Below, piece by piece: positions 27,364 to 35,184 of a stretch of 64,000 nucleotides of DNA. The stretch lies in contig NZ_JAGGKE010000004.1 of the NCBI RefSeq assembly GCF_017873555.1, positions 62,001 to 126,000 of the forward strand, written 5' to 3'. The DNA is from Halorubrum trapanicum (lineage in GTDB: Archaea; Halobacteriota; Halobacteria; Halobacteriales; Haloferacaceae). The position numbers were made by a program, and so were the translations under genes. The notes under the pieces were generated by a model. It made no database searches. It worked only from the letters and a program-made list of their open reading frames with translations, and was not told the origin of the DNA. How positions within the stretch are numbered: position 1 is the stretch's first letter; each line of letters opens with the position of its first letter.

Positions 27364-27719
27364 GCGATCCGAGCGCGGACGACGGCGAGGCGGCGGGGGC
27401 CGACCCCGAGACCGACGAGGATCCGGAGGTCCCGCCAGAGGCAGTCCTCGACGAGCTGTTCGCCACCATCGAATCGCGGCGGGAGGAGCTTCCCGAAGGG
27501 TCGTACACCGCCTCCCTCTTCACCCACGAGAAGGGCGAAAACGCCGTCTTAGAGAAGATCGGCGAGGAGACGACGGAGGCGATCCTCGCGGCGAAAGACG
27601 ACGACCGCGAGGAGCTCACCTACGAGAGCGCCGACCTCGTCTACCACCTGCTCGTGCTGTTCGCGATGAAGGACCTCGACGTCGACGACCTCCGCGAGGA
27701 GCTGCGCGACCGTTTTTAA
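27360..27719 (+). CDS. hisE: Phosphoribosyl-ATP pyrophosphohydrolase
   Basis: A 119-residue enzyme of histidine synthesis that hydrolyses phosphoribosyl-ATP. The MazG-like helices carry SYTASLFTHEKGENAVLEKIGEE and SADLVYHLLVLF, with the metal-binding Glu and Asp residues. The first 30 residues are an acidic linker. GTG start overlapping pdxT; convergent with the SHOCT gene only 6 bp away. Confidence 0.92.
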   Translation: MSDPSADDGEAAGADPETDEDPEVPPEAVLDELFATIESRREELPEGSYTASLFTHEKGENAVLEKIGEETTEAILAAKDDDREELTYESADLVYHLLVLFAMKDLDVDDLREELRDRF

Positions 27720-27725
27720 ATCCCC

Positions 27726-28118
27726 TTAGCGCTCCCGTTCGAGTTCGCGGTCGATGTCGTCGATCTCCTCCGTCTCCAGTTCGTCGCCGATGCGGCGCTC
27801 GAACTCCGCCTCGCTGATCTGCCCCTCGACGTACTGCTTCCGGAGGCGGTCCTGGCGACTGCTTCCGGCGTCGACCGACGTCGACGACGACCCCGTACCG
27901 ATCGAATCGAGCGACGCGGAGTCGTCGTCGCCGAGGAGCCACGAGCCGGCCTTGTACGCGACGTAGCCGATCCCGACGAGAACGGCGAGCGTGACGATCC
28001 CGGATATCACCGCGGTGGCGAGCCCGATGATCGCAGAGATCACGGACAGTACGACGCTGATCCCGATCAGGATCACGAGCGCGACCGCGCCGTAGTAGAG
28101 GGCCTTCGTTCCGTCCAT
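27726..28118 (-). CDS. SHOCT-domain membrane protein
   Basis: A 130-residue protein with two long hydrophobic segments (about residues 8-60), a Ser/Asp linker and a C-terminal SHOCT helix pair, DRLRKQYVEGQISEAEFERR. SHOCT domains often act in oligomerisation. Start ATG at 28118; the longer open frame upstream is antisense to the next gene and was dropped. Confidence 0.75.
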   Translation of the reverse strand: MDGTKALYYGAVALVILIGISVVLSVISAIIGLATAVISGIVTLAVLVGIGYVAYKAGSWLLGDDDSASLDSIGTGSSSTSVDAGSSRQDRLRKQYVEGQISEAEFERRIGDELETEEIDDIDRELERER

Positions 28119-28157
28119 GCCTCGGGGTCGGGCTGCCGGGCGCAAATACCTTCTCCC

Positions 28158-28544
28158 GTGGACGAGGCGTCCGGTACCCGAGAGCCGGCGACCGAGGGCG
28201 ACGGCGGCGACGGCGATGACGACGACTCCGGCGGGGGGAGCGGGAGCGGCGGGTCCGGAGGAGGCGGCTCGGGCGGCGGCCCGTCGAACGCGGTCAACGG
28301 GCTGGAACGGGCCCTCGCGGCCGCGGTCGACCAAGCGAGGCGGGCCGAGGAGCGCGCCCGGGAGGGCGACGCCGAGGGCACGGAGCGACAGCTCGCGAAC
28401 GTGCTCGACCGGATCGCCCGGATCGAAGAGCGGCTCGCCGCCGCGCGAGAGGGGCTTCCGCCCGGACTCGCGAACGCGACCGGGAAGCGGGTCGAGCAGG
28501 CGACGAAGCGCGTCGAACAGGCGCGGAACGCCGACAAGCTGTAG
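28158..28544 (+). CDS. Conserved haloarchaeal coiled-coil protein
   Basis: A 128-residue protein. The first 45 residues are a Gly/Ser/Asp-rich disordered region; the rest is alpha-helical with heptad-like Leu/Ala spacing (VNGLERALAAAVDQARRAEE, LDRIARIEERLAAAREGL). GTG start; an AT-rich box (CAAATACC) is only about 10 bp before it, so the true start of transcription or translation is uncertain. Function unknown. Confidence 0.6.
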   Translation: MDEASGTREPATEGDGGDGDDDDSGGGSGSGGSGGGGSGGGPSNAVNGLERALAAAVDQARRAEERAREGDAEGTERQLANVLDRIARIEERLAAAREGLPPGLANATGKRVEQATKRVEQARNADKL

Positions 28545-28597
28545 TCCCGGCTCGGCTGTCGTCGCCGGCGTCACCCTCGCCGAGCGTGTGCCACCTA

Positions 28598-29995
28598 ATA
28601 CAGCGAGGGAGTCCCGCCGTTCACGGCGGGCGGGAATCGCGCCATGAGTAACACCCAACCGCAAAACACTATCCTAACCAACTCCCCAATTTGTATAAAT
28701 ACATAGCACCACATGTGATGTGTAGATGGAGGTTCAACGTACCGCTGTCGTGAAACTCTCCGTTCCCAACGGCCGCCGAGACGACCTGGAGGAAACAATG
28801 GATACCTTCAGGAACGCCGCCCAGCGGTTCGCTGATCGAGGATGGGAGGGCAACAACGACGGGTACGTGATTACCTCTCGCTCCCAGCTTCAACCATACC
28901 TCTACGACGACATCCGAGATGAAACCGGATTGCACTCTGACCTCTGTGTTGCTGCGGTCAACCATGCCGCCGATGCACTCCGTGGCGTCGTTGACCGCAT
29001 GAAAGAGGGTGAGAAAGTTTCCAAGCCGGTGTTCACGTCGAACACGACTGTTTACAATACCAGTGCAATCAGCTATTTTGATGGGTATTGTACGCTTGCC
29101 GCCTACGGCAGTGGTCGTATAAAAGCCGAATACGTCTATCCAGACGATTCCATTCAGACTGAGTACATGGAATCAGACGAATGGGATAAACAGGGGGCGA
29201 AGCTCCGATACGACCAGCAGACAGATACCTACTACCTCCACGTCTCAGTCAAGCAGGAACGTGACGACACGCAGGAAGAAGCCGAGGGCCGAACAGTCCT
29301 TGGCGTAGATCGCAACGTGGACGGGTATCTCGCTGTGACCAGCTCCGGTGCGTTCATCGGTAACGCAGACCTATTGAACCACAAACGCCGCGAATACGAA
29401 CGCCGACGCCGCAACCTACAACAGACCGGAACGCGATCAGCCCATCTCACAATCCAGTCGATTGGTGATCGCTTCGCCAATTGGAGCGAGAACTATCTAC
29501 ACCATGTGTCGAAAGAGGTAGTTACTGAGGCTGTCGCCAACGGGTGTGAAACGATTGTACTGGAAGACTTAGAGAATATCCGAGAGCGGATGTCAGATCT
29601 CTCAAAGTTCCAGCAGTGGGCGTTTCGAGAGCTATCGCGGAAGATAACCTACAAGGCGAAAGCTGAAGGAATCACTGTTGAAGTGGTGAATCCAGCCTAC
29701 ACAAGCCAGCAGTGTAGTCATTCCGAGTGTGGGTTCACACATGAGGATAACCGCGACGGCGATGAGTTTGTGTGTCAGAAGTGCGGCAAAGAGCTACACA
29801 GCGACTACAACGCGGCGCGAAACATAGCAGCGCGGTATCTCCGGAATCGGCGTAAGTCTGGTTCCGGAGGGGCAACCAATCACCTTGCCCTGAAGTCAGG
29901 AACAGTGAATGGGAGCGGCGATTTCACGCCCACCGTATCACGCGGGTAGACCGGGAGTTCACTGACAAACCCCGGTGTTTACGCCGGGTGTAGGT
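28598..29995 (+). mobile_element. Solo tnpB element (IS200/IS605, IS1341-type)
   Basis: An AT-richer island in very GC-rich DNA, holding a tnpB gene and no tnpA. Near its left end is a hairpin CCCGCCG-TTCA-CGGCGGG (28613-28630) and near its right end a similar one, CCCGGTG-TTTA-CGCCGGG (29971-29988); subterminal hairpins of this kind are what TnpA transposases of the family recognise. Borders are estimates from those hairpins. The right end lies directly before the leuS promoter. Confidence 0.7.
28726..29949 (+). CDS. tnpB: RNA-guided endonuclease TnpB
   Basis: A 407-residue TnpB with an intact RuvC triad: D195 in VLGVDRNVDGYLA, E280 in IVLEDLENIRERM and D360 in LHSDYNAARNIAARYL. A zinc finger (CSHSEC...CQKCG) lies before the last motif; its first pair is spaced CX4C. 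The spacing of triad residues is close to that of the characterised ISDra2 TnpB. A TATA box TATAAATA precedes the start. The guide RNA would be expected to overlap the 3' end of the gene and the right hairpin. No frameshift is seen, so it may be active, but transposition would need TnpA from elsewhere. Confidence 0.9.
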   Translation: MEVQRTAVVKLSVPNGRRDDLEETMDTFRNAAQRFADRGWEGNNDGYVITSRSQLQPYLYDDIRDETGLHSDLCVAAVNHAADALRGVVDRMKEGEKVSKPVFTSNTTVYNTSAISYFDGYCTLAAYGSGRIKAEYVYPDDSIQTEYMESDEWDKQGAKLRYDQQTDTYYLHVSVKQERDDTQEEAEGRTVLGVDRNVDGYLAVTSSGAFIGNADLLNHKRREYERRRRNLQQTGTRSAHLTIQSIGDRFANWSENYLHHVSKEVVTEAVANGCETIVLEDLENIRERMSDLSKFQQWAFRELSRKITYKAKAEGITVEVVNPAYTSQQCSHSECGFTHEDNRDGDEFVCQKCGKELHSDYNAARNIAARYLRNRRKSGSGGATNHLALKSGTVNGSGDFTPTVSRG

Positions 29996-30056
29996 GATCG
30001 CGCACCAACGGATGGAAAGCTATAGGGCGCCGAATCGACCACGCACCTATAAGCAG

Positions 30057-32741
30057 ATGTCTCAGGAGGGATACGACCACGCGACGGTCGAAGAACGCTG
30101 GCAGGAGGCGTGGGACGACGCCGACGTGTACCACGTCCCGGACGACGCCGAGGACCCGACGTACGTCCTCGGGATGTACCCGTACCCGTCCGGGAAGCTC
30201 CACATGGGCCACGTCCGCAACTACACGATCACGGACGCGTACGCCCGCTATCGGCGGATGCGCGGCGACGACGTGCTCCACCCGATGGGGTGGGACGCGT
30301 TCGGCCTGCCCGCCGAAAACGCCGCGAAGGAGCGCGACACCAACCCCCGCGACTGGACGTTCGACTGCATCGACACGATGCGAGGGCAGATGAAGTCGAT
30401 GGGGTTCGGCTACGACTGGGACCGCGAGGTCACCACCTGTACCCCCGAGTACTACCGGTGGAACCAGTGGCTGTTCCGCCGCTTCCACGAGGCCGGTCTC
30501 GTCGAGCGCCGCGACGCCGAGGTGAACTGGTGTCCCTCCTGTGAGACCGTCCTCGCCGACGAGCAGGTCGAGGGCGACGACGAGCTGTGCTGGCGCTGTG
30601 ACACCCCCGTCGAGACCCGCGAGCTGGACCAGTGGTTCCTGAAGATAACGGAGTACGCCGACGAGCTGCTGGAGGCGATAGACGGGCTGGAGGGGTGGCC
30701 CGACTCCGTCCGCCAGATGCAGCGCAACTGGATCGGCCGCCAACACGGCACGGAGCTGTCCTTCGACGTCGAGGGGTACGGCCCCGTCGAGGCGTTCACG
30801 ACCCGGATCGACACGATCTTCGGCGCGACGTTCTTCGCGATCGCGCCCGACCACCCGATCGCCGAGGAGCTGGCGGAGGACGACCCCGACGTCCGGCGGT
30901 TCGTCGAGGAGGAGGCCGACCCCGACGGTGACGAGCCGAACGGCGTCGCGACCGATCTGTCGGCCACGAATCCCGTCACGGGCGAGGAGATCCCCGTCTA
31001 CGTCGCGGACTTCGTCCTCTCCGACGTGGGGACGGGCGCGCTGATGGCGGTCCCGGCCCACGACGAACGCGACCACGCGTTCGCGACGAAGAAGGACGTC
31101 GAGATCCGCCCCGTGATCGCGCCGGAACCGGACGGCTGGGACGGCGAGACGGTCCCCGACGCCCCCGACGTCGAGGAGGCGGCGTTCACCGAGGACGGCG
31201 TCGTGATCGGCTCCGGCGAGTACACCGGTCTCGACAGCGAGACCGCGAGAGAGGCGATCACGGCCGACACCGACGGCGCGAGCGAGGCGACCCAGTACCG
31301 CCTGCGCGACTGGGGCATCTCCCGCCAGCGCTACTGGGGGACGCCGATCCCGATCGTGAACTGCGACGACTGCGGCGCGGTGCCGGTGCCCGACGAGGAC
31401 CTGCCCGTCGAGCTGCCGGAGTTCATCAACACGACGGGGAACCCGCTGGACGCCGCCGACGAGTGGCAGGCGACGACCTGTCCGGAGTGCGGCGGGCCGG
31501 CGACCCGCGAGACGGACACGATGGACACGTTCGTCGACTCCTCGTGGTACTTCCTGCGGTACGTCTCGCCGGACCTCGAGGACGCCCCCTTCGAACTCGA
31601 CCGCGCGAACGACTGGATGCCGGTCGACCAGTACGTGGGCGGCATCGAACACGCCGTGATGCACCTGCTGTACTCGCGCTTCTTCACGAAGGTGCTGGCC
31701 GACGAGGAGGGGTTACAGCACCGCGAGCCGTTCACGAACCTGCTGGCGCAGGGGATGGTCCAGCTGGAGGGCGAGAAGATGTCGAAATCGAAGGGGAACG
31801 TCGTCTCGCCCCAGCGGATCGTCGACGAGCACGGGGCCGACACCGCGCGGCTGTTCATGATGGAGGCCGCCCAGCCCGAGCGCGACTTCGACTGGTCCGA
31901 GGAGGGCGTCCGGTCCACCCACCGCTTTTTGACCCGCCTCAACGACCTCGTCGAGGCGTTCGCCGCGGGCGACGTGGCGCTCGCCGGGGACGGCGACGCG
32001 GAGACCGCCGACCGCGACACCATCGACGACTACGTCGCCGACGAGACCGACGCCGCGGTCGCCATCGCGGGCGCGGAGTACGACGATCTCACGTTCAACG
32101 TCGCGCTCCGCGAGGCGCAGGAGCTGGTCCGCACGCTCCGGAGCTACCGGGAGTACGCCGACCCGCATCCGGCCGTCTTCGAGCACGGGGTCGACGTCGC
32201 GGTCCGCCTGCTCGCGCCGGTCGCGCCCCACCTCGCCGAGGAGCTGTGGGAGACGCTCGGTCGGGACGGGTTCGTCGCCGAGGCCGAGTGGCCGACCGCG
32301 ACGGTGGACCGCGACACCGTCGAGCGTCGCCGCCGGCTGGTGACCAACACCCGCGAGGACGTGCGCGACATCATCGACGTCGCCGGCATCGACGACCCCG
32401 AGCGGATCGACGTGGTCGTCGCGCCCGACTGGAAGTACGACGCGCTGGCGATCGCGATCGACAGCGACGCCGACAACCTGATCTCCGAGCTGATGGCCGA
32501 GTCACACATCCGCGAGCAGGGGGACGCCGCCGCCTCGTACGGGCAGGACCTCCAGGCGAACCGCGAGGCGTTACGGGAGACGCTCGGCGGCGACGCCGAG
32601 TACGACGCCTTACGCGCGGCCGCGTGGCTGATCGAACGGGAATTCGACGCGCCGGTGCGCGTCGAGCGCGCCGCGGACGCCGACGAGGACGTGGTCAGCA
32701 AGGCCGAGCCGGGACGCCCCGCCATCGACATCGTCGAGTAG
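30057..32741 (+). CDS. leuS: Leucyl-tRNA synthetase
   Basis: An 894-residue class I synthetase. The HIGH motif appears as PSGKLHMGHVRNY and the KMSKS motif as GEKMSKSKGNVVSP. The editing domain is between them (ETREL... to TNPVTGEEIPVYVADFVL), and CPSCE/CWRC and CPECGGPATRET are zinc sites. The bacterial-like layout and length are usual for haloarchaeal LeuS. Start chosen at the ATG at 30057 (MSQEGYDHATVEERW); a GCTATAGG box at about 30019 suits it. The tnpB element ends about 60 bp upstream. Confidence 0.95.
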   Translation: MSQEGYDHATVEERWQEAWDDADVYHVPDDAEDPTYVLGMYPYPSGKLHMGHVRNYTITDAYARYRRMRGDDVLHPMGWDAFGLPAENAAKERDTNPRDWTFDCIDTMRGQMKSMGFGYDWDREVTTCTPEYYRWNQWLFRRFHEAGLVERRDAEVNWCPSCETVLADEQVEGDDELCWRCDTPVETRELDQWFLKITEYADELLEAIDGLEGWPDSVRQMQRNWIGRQHGTELSFDVEGYGPVEAFTTRIDTIFGATFFAIAPDHPIAEELAEDDPDVRRFVEEEADPDGDEPNGVATDLSATNPVTGEEIPVYVADFVLSDVGTGALMAVPAHDERDHAFATKKDVEIRPVIAPEPDGWDGETVPDAPDVEEAAFTEDGVVIGSGEYTGLDSETAREAITADTDGASEATQYRLRDWGISRQRYWGTPIPIVNCDDCGAVPVPDEDLPVELPEFINTTGNPLDAADEWQATTCPECGGPATRETDTMDTFVDSSWYFLRYVSPDLEDAPFELDRANDWMPVDQYVGGIEHAVMHLLYSRFFTKVLADEEGLQHREPFTNLLAQGMVQLEGEKMSKSKGNVVSPQRIVDEHGADTARLFMMEAAQPERDFDWSEEGVRSTHRFLTRLNDLVEAFAAGDVALAGDGDAETADRDTIDDYVADETDAAVAIAGAEYDDLTFNVALREAQELVRTLRSYREYADPHPAVFEHGVDVAVRLLAPVAPHLAEELWETLGRDGFVAEAEWPTATVDRDTVERRRRLVTNTREDVRDIIDVAGIDDPERIDVVVAPDWKYDALAIAIDSDADNLISELMAESHIREQGDAAASYGQDLQANREALRETLGGDAEYDALRAAAWLIEREFDAPVRVERAADADEDVVSKAEPGRPAIDIVE

Positions 32742-32812
32742 CGCTCGGTCGGACGTTTTAAATTACTGCCCGACCCCGGAAACGCTTAGTCGCCGGGGCG
32801 GCGCCCTCCGGT

Positions 32813-34222
32813 ATGGACGATCCGTACGCCCCCGCGCGGGACGCGCTCGCCGGTGACGACCTGACCGGCGGCGCGGCCGACGCCGACCCCGCCGTTCTCG
32901 CCGCTCGCCTCGACGAGAACGATCCGCTCTCCGGGTTCGCGGACCGGTACCGGATCCCGGACGGCGTGCTCTACATGGACGGTAACTCGCTCGGTCCCGC
33001 GAGCGACGCCGCCCTCGCGAGCCTCGACCGCGTGGTCGAGGAGTGGCGCGACCTGCTGATCTCGGGCTGGACCGACGCCGACCCGCCGTGGTTCGAGGTC
33101 GGCGAGCGGCTGGGCGACGCGCTCGCGCCGCTCGTGGGCGCGGAGCCGGACGAGGTGGTCGTCGGCAACTCGATCACGGTGAACATCCACACGCTGGTCG
33201 GCACCTTCCTCGACGAGCTGCTGGCCGGGAGCGGCCCGGAGCGTGAGGGGGTCGCGGCCGCGAACGGGGAGTGGGCGCCGGACGGGGACCCCGACGCCGA
33301 CCCCGCCGTCCTCGTCAACGAGCTCGACTTCCCCTCCGACCACTACGCGATCCGGGCGCAGCTCCGCGGGCGCGGGATCGACCCCGACGAGAAGCTCCGG
33401 GGCGTTCCGAGCCGCGACGGGCGGACGATCGACCCACGAGACGTCGAGGCCGCGCTGGCCGCACACGACGATATCGGGATCGTCTTCATGCCGACCGCGC
33501 TGTACCGGTCGGGTCAACTGTTCGACGTGGAACGGATCGCCGCGGCCGCCCACGAGGCGGGCGCGTACGCCGGCTTCGACGCGGCCCACTCCGCGGGGGC
33601 CGTGCCCCACGAGTTCGACGCGACTGGCGTCGACTTCGCGGTGTGGTGCACGTACAAGTACCTCAACGCGGGTCCCGGCTCGATCGGCGCGCTGTTCGTC
33701 GCGGAGCGCCACCACGGACTGACGCCCGCGCTGGCGGGGTGGTGGGGCCACGAGAAGGAAACGCAGTTCGAGATGAACATGGAATACACCCCGGCCGACT
33801 CGGCGGGCGCGTGGCAGATCGGGACGCCGCCGCTGCTCGCGGCCGCGCCGCTGGAAGGCTCCGCCGAACTCCTGCGCGAGGCCGGGATCCGGCGCCTCCG
33901 AGAGAAGTCGCTCGCGCTCACCGACTTCCTGATCGCGCTCGTCGACGACCGACTCCCCGAGGTGTCGGTCGGGACCCCCCGCGACCGCGACGCCCGCGGC
34001 GGCCACGTCGCGCTCGAACACCCGGACGCCGAGCGGCTGAGCGAGGCGCTCACCGACCGCGGCGTCGTCGTCGACTTCCGACAGCCGAACGTGGTGCGCG
34101 TCTGCCCCGCGGCGCCCTACACCTCCTTCGCCGACGTGCTGGCGGTCGTCGACGAGGTCGAGGCGATCCTCGATTCGGGCGCACACGAGGCGTACGCGAC
34201 GAGCGAGGGCGGCGTGACGTGA
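32813..34222 (+). CDS. kynU: Kynureninase
   Basis: A 469-residue fold-type I PLP enzyme that cleaves kynurenine to anthranilate and alanine. Family motifs are LYMDGNSLGPAS near residue 53, WCTYKYLNAGPGSIGALFV with the PLP lysine, and RGGHVALEHPDAERL. Other kynurenine-pathway genes are not in the window. Preceded by a GTTTTAAATTA box. Repeat C follows directly. Confidence 0.9.
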   Translation: MDDPYAPARDALAGDDLTGGAADADPAVLAARLDENDPLSGFADRYRIPDGVLYMDGNSLGPASDAALASLDRVVEEWRDLLISGWTDADPPWFEVGERLGDALAPLVGAEPDEVVVGNSITVNIHTLVGTFLDELLAGSGPEREGVAAANGEWAPDGDPDADPAVLVNELDFPSDHYAIRAQLRGRGIDPDEKLRGVPSRDGRTIDPRDVEAALAAHDDIGIVFMPTALYRSGQLFDVERIAAAAHEAGAYAGFDAAHSAGAVPHEFDATGVDFAVWCTYKYLNAGPGSIGALFVAERHHGLTPALAGWWGHEKETQFEMNMEYTPADSAGAWQIGTPPLLAAAPLEGSAELLREAGIRRLREKSLALTDFLIALVDDRLPEVSVGTPRDRDARGGHVALEHPDAERLSEALTDRGVVVDFRQPNVVRVCPAAPYTSFADVLAVVDEVEAILDSGAHEAYATSEGGVT

Positions 34223-34238
34223 TCGGTGCGAACGATTA

Positions 34239-34246
34239 TTTATAAA
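34239..34246 (+). promoter_or_regulatory. TATA-like box before repeat C
   Basis: TTTATAAA begins 13 bp before the conserved 5' boundary of repeat C. The same kind of box precedes B (10500) and D (40223). Confidence 0.45.
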
Positions 34247-34251
34247 CCGAA

Positions 34252-34623
34252 CTGCGGTGGCGCGCCCCGGTGAGCGGCCCGAAGGGCCGCGAACCGCGAG
34301 GGACCGAAGGTCCCTCTGGCAGCCGGCGCGTAGCGCCGGCGACGACGGTGCGAGGGAGTCAGTCGCCGGAGCGAAGCGACGGCGACTGACGAGGCTGGGG
34401 AGGCGTGAGGCGCGGTGCTGTGCGGGGCGGGACTCAAAGGGGCAGCCGGGAGGGCGCCGGAGGCGACGCAAGCACCGCAACGAAGGAGCGAGCAACGCGA
34501 GCGACTGAGTGAGGAGCACAGCGAGCGTCCGGCGCCCTCCCGGCTGGGGCTTTGGAGGTATTCACCGCAGAGAAGCCAGATACGTAGTACCGAACGGCTG
34601 GGGCTTTGGCGGTGTTCGTCGCC
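34252..34623 (+). repeat. Structured repeat element, copy C
   Basis: P1 region with a GCGGCCC/GGGCCGC hairpin; an inverted two-hairpin module (34296-34343); P3 10-bp stem 34358-34367 with 34381-34390; core from 34391 with GAGGCTGGGGAGG and GGGACTCAAAGGGGCAG; P4 a perfect 19-bp stem 34443-34461 with 34528-34546; tail GGGGCTTTGGAGGTATTC to 34566. A second tail unit, GGCTGGGGCTTTGGCGG, ends near 34623. In this copy P1's outer 8-bp arms are poorly conserved. It fills the gap between the convergent kynU and the membrane protein. Confidence 0.85.
34296..34343 (-). repeat. Nested module in copy C, inverted
   Basis: Almost exact reverse complement of the modules in A and E. It lies in the P1 region rather than after it. 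Confidence 0.75.
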
Positions 34624-34656
34624 GCGGACAGATCGAACAGGAGTCGGAATACGCTT

Positions 34657-35049
34657 CTACCGACCCTGATACTCGCTTATGAAGTCCGGAATCGCGTCCG
34701 TGGGCAGGACGCCCGACTCGTAGACGGGTTCCATGAGAAGCGCGATTCCGACGGCGACCGGGAACACGTACCGGTCGTACGCGGCCAGCCAGCCGCCGAA
34801 GATCCCGACAACCGCGATCGCGATGCCGACGGCGTACGCGGTGAACCCGACCCGCCAGAGCCGTCCGACGTTCAGGTCCGGGTCCCGCCAGAGGAGTCCG
34901 ACCGCGACGCAGAGCGCGAGGAGGGGACCGACCAGTATCTCGGCGGACCTCGAGAGCGACGACGCCGCACCGGCGGTTATCCTCGCGAGGGTGCCGACGG
35001 TCAACAGCAACGCGAACCACGTCTCGAACACGCGGAACGGGGAGGGCAC
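34657..35049 (-). CDS. Hypothetical four-helix membrane protein
   Basis: About 130 residues with four hydrophobic segments (FALLLTVGTLARI, LVGPLLALCVAVGLLW, VGFTAYAVGIAIAVVGIFGGW, YVFPVAVGIALLMEP). I place the start at GTG 35049, downstream of an AAAGATACT box near 35090; the frame is open further upstream, so an earlier start is possible. No family recognised. Confidence 0.55.
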   Translation of the reverse strand: MPSPFRVFETWFALLLTVGTLARITAGAASSLSRSAEILVGPLLALCVAVGLLWRDPDLNVGRLWRVGFTAYAVGIAIAVVGIFGGWLAAYDRYVFPVAVGIALLMEPVYESGVLPTDAIPDFISEYQGR

Positions 35050-35184
35050 ACGGGCAGTAGATCGGCCGTCGTTGAAACATTTTCCGCGCAGTATCTTTCC
35101 AAAACAACCGCGGAACATCCTACGGCCGACCTCGCACAACGACGGGCTTAATCGCCCGAACGCCCAAGCTCCGGCGATCACGTA

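Noticed and set aside
28545-28613. Short matches between the left flank of the tnpB element and the repeats (GCGAGGGAGTC at 28603-28613, GTCGCCGGCG at 28561-28570)
   Set aside because: Two 10-11 bp matches in GC-rich DNA can be chance; no stem or core is present. Kept only as a hint that the families could share a target or mobiliser.
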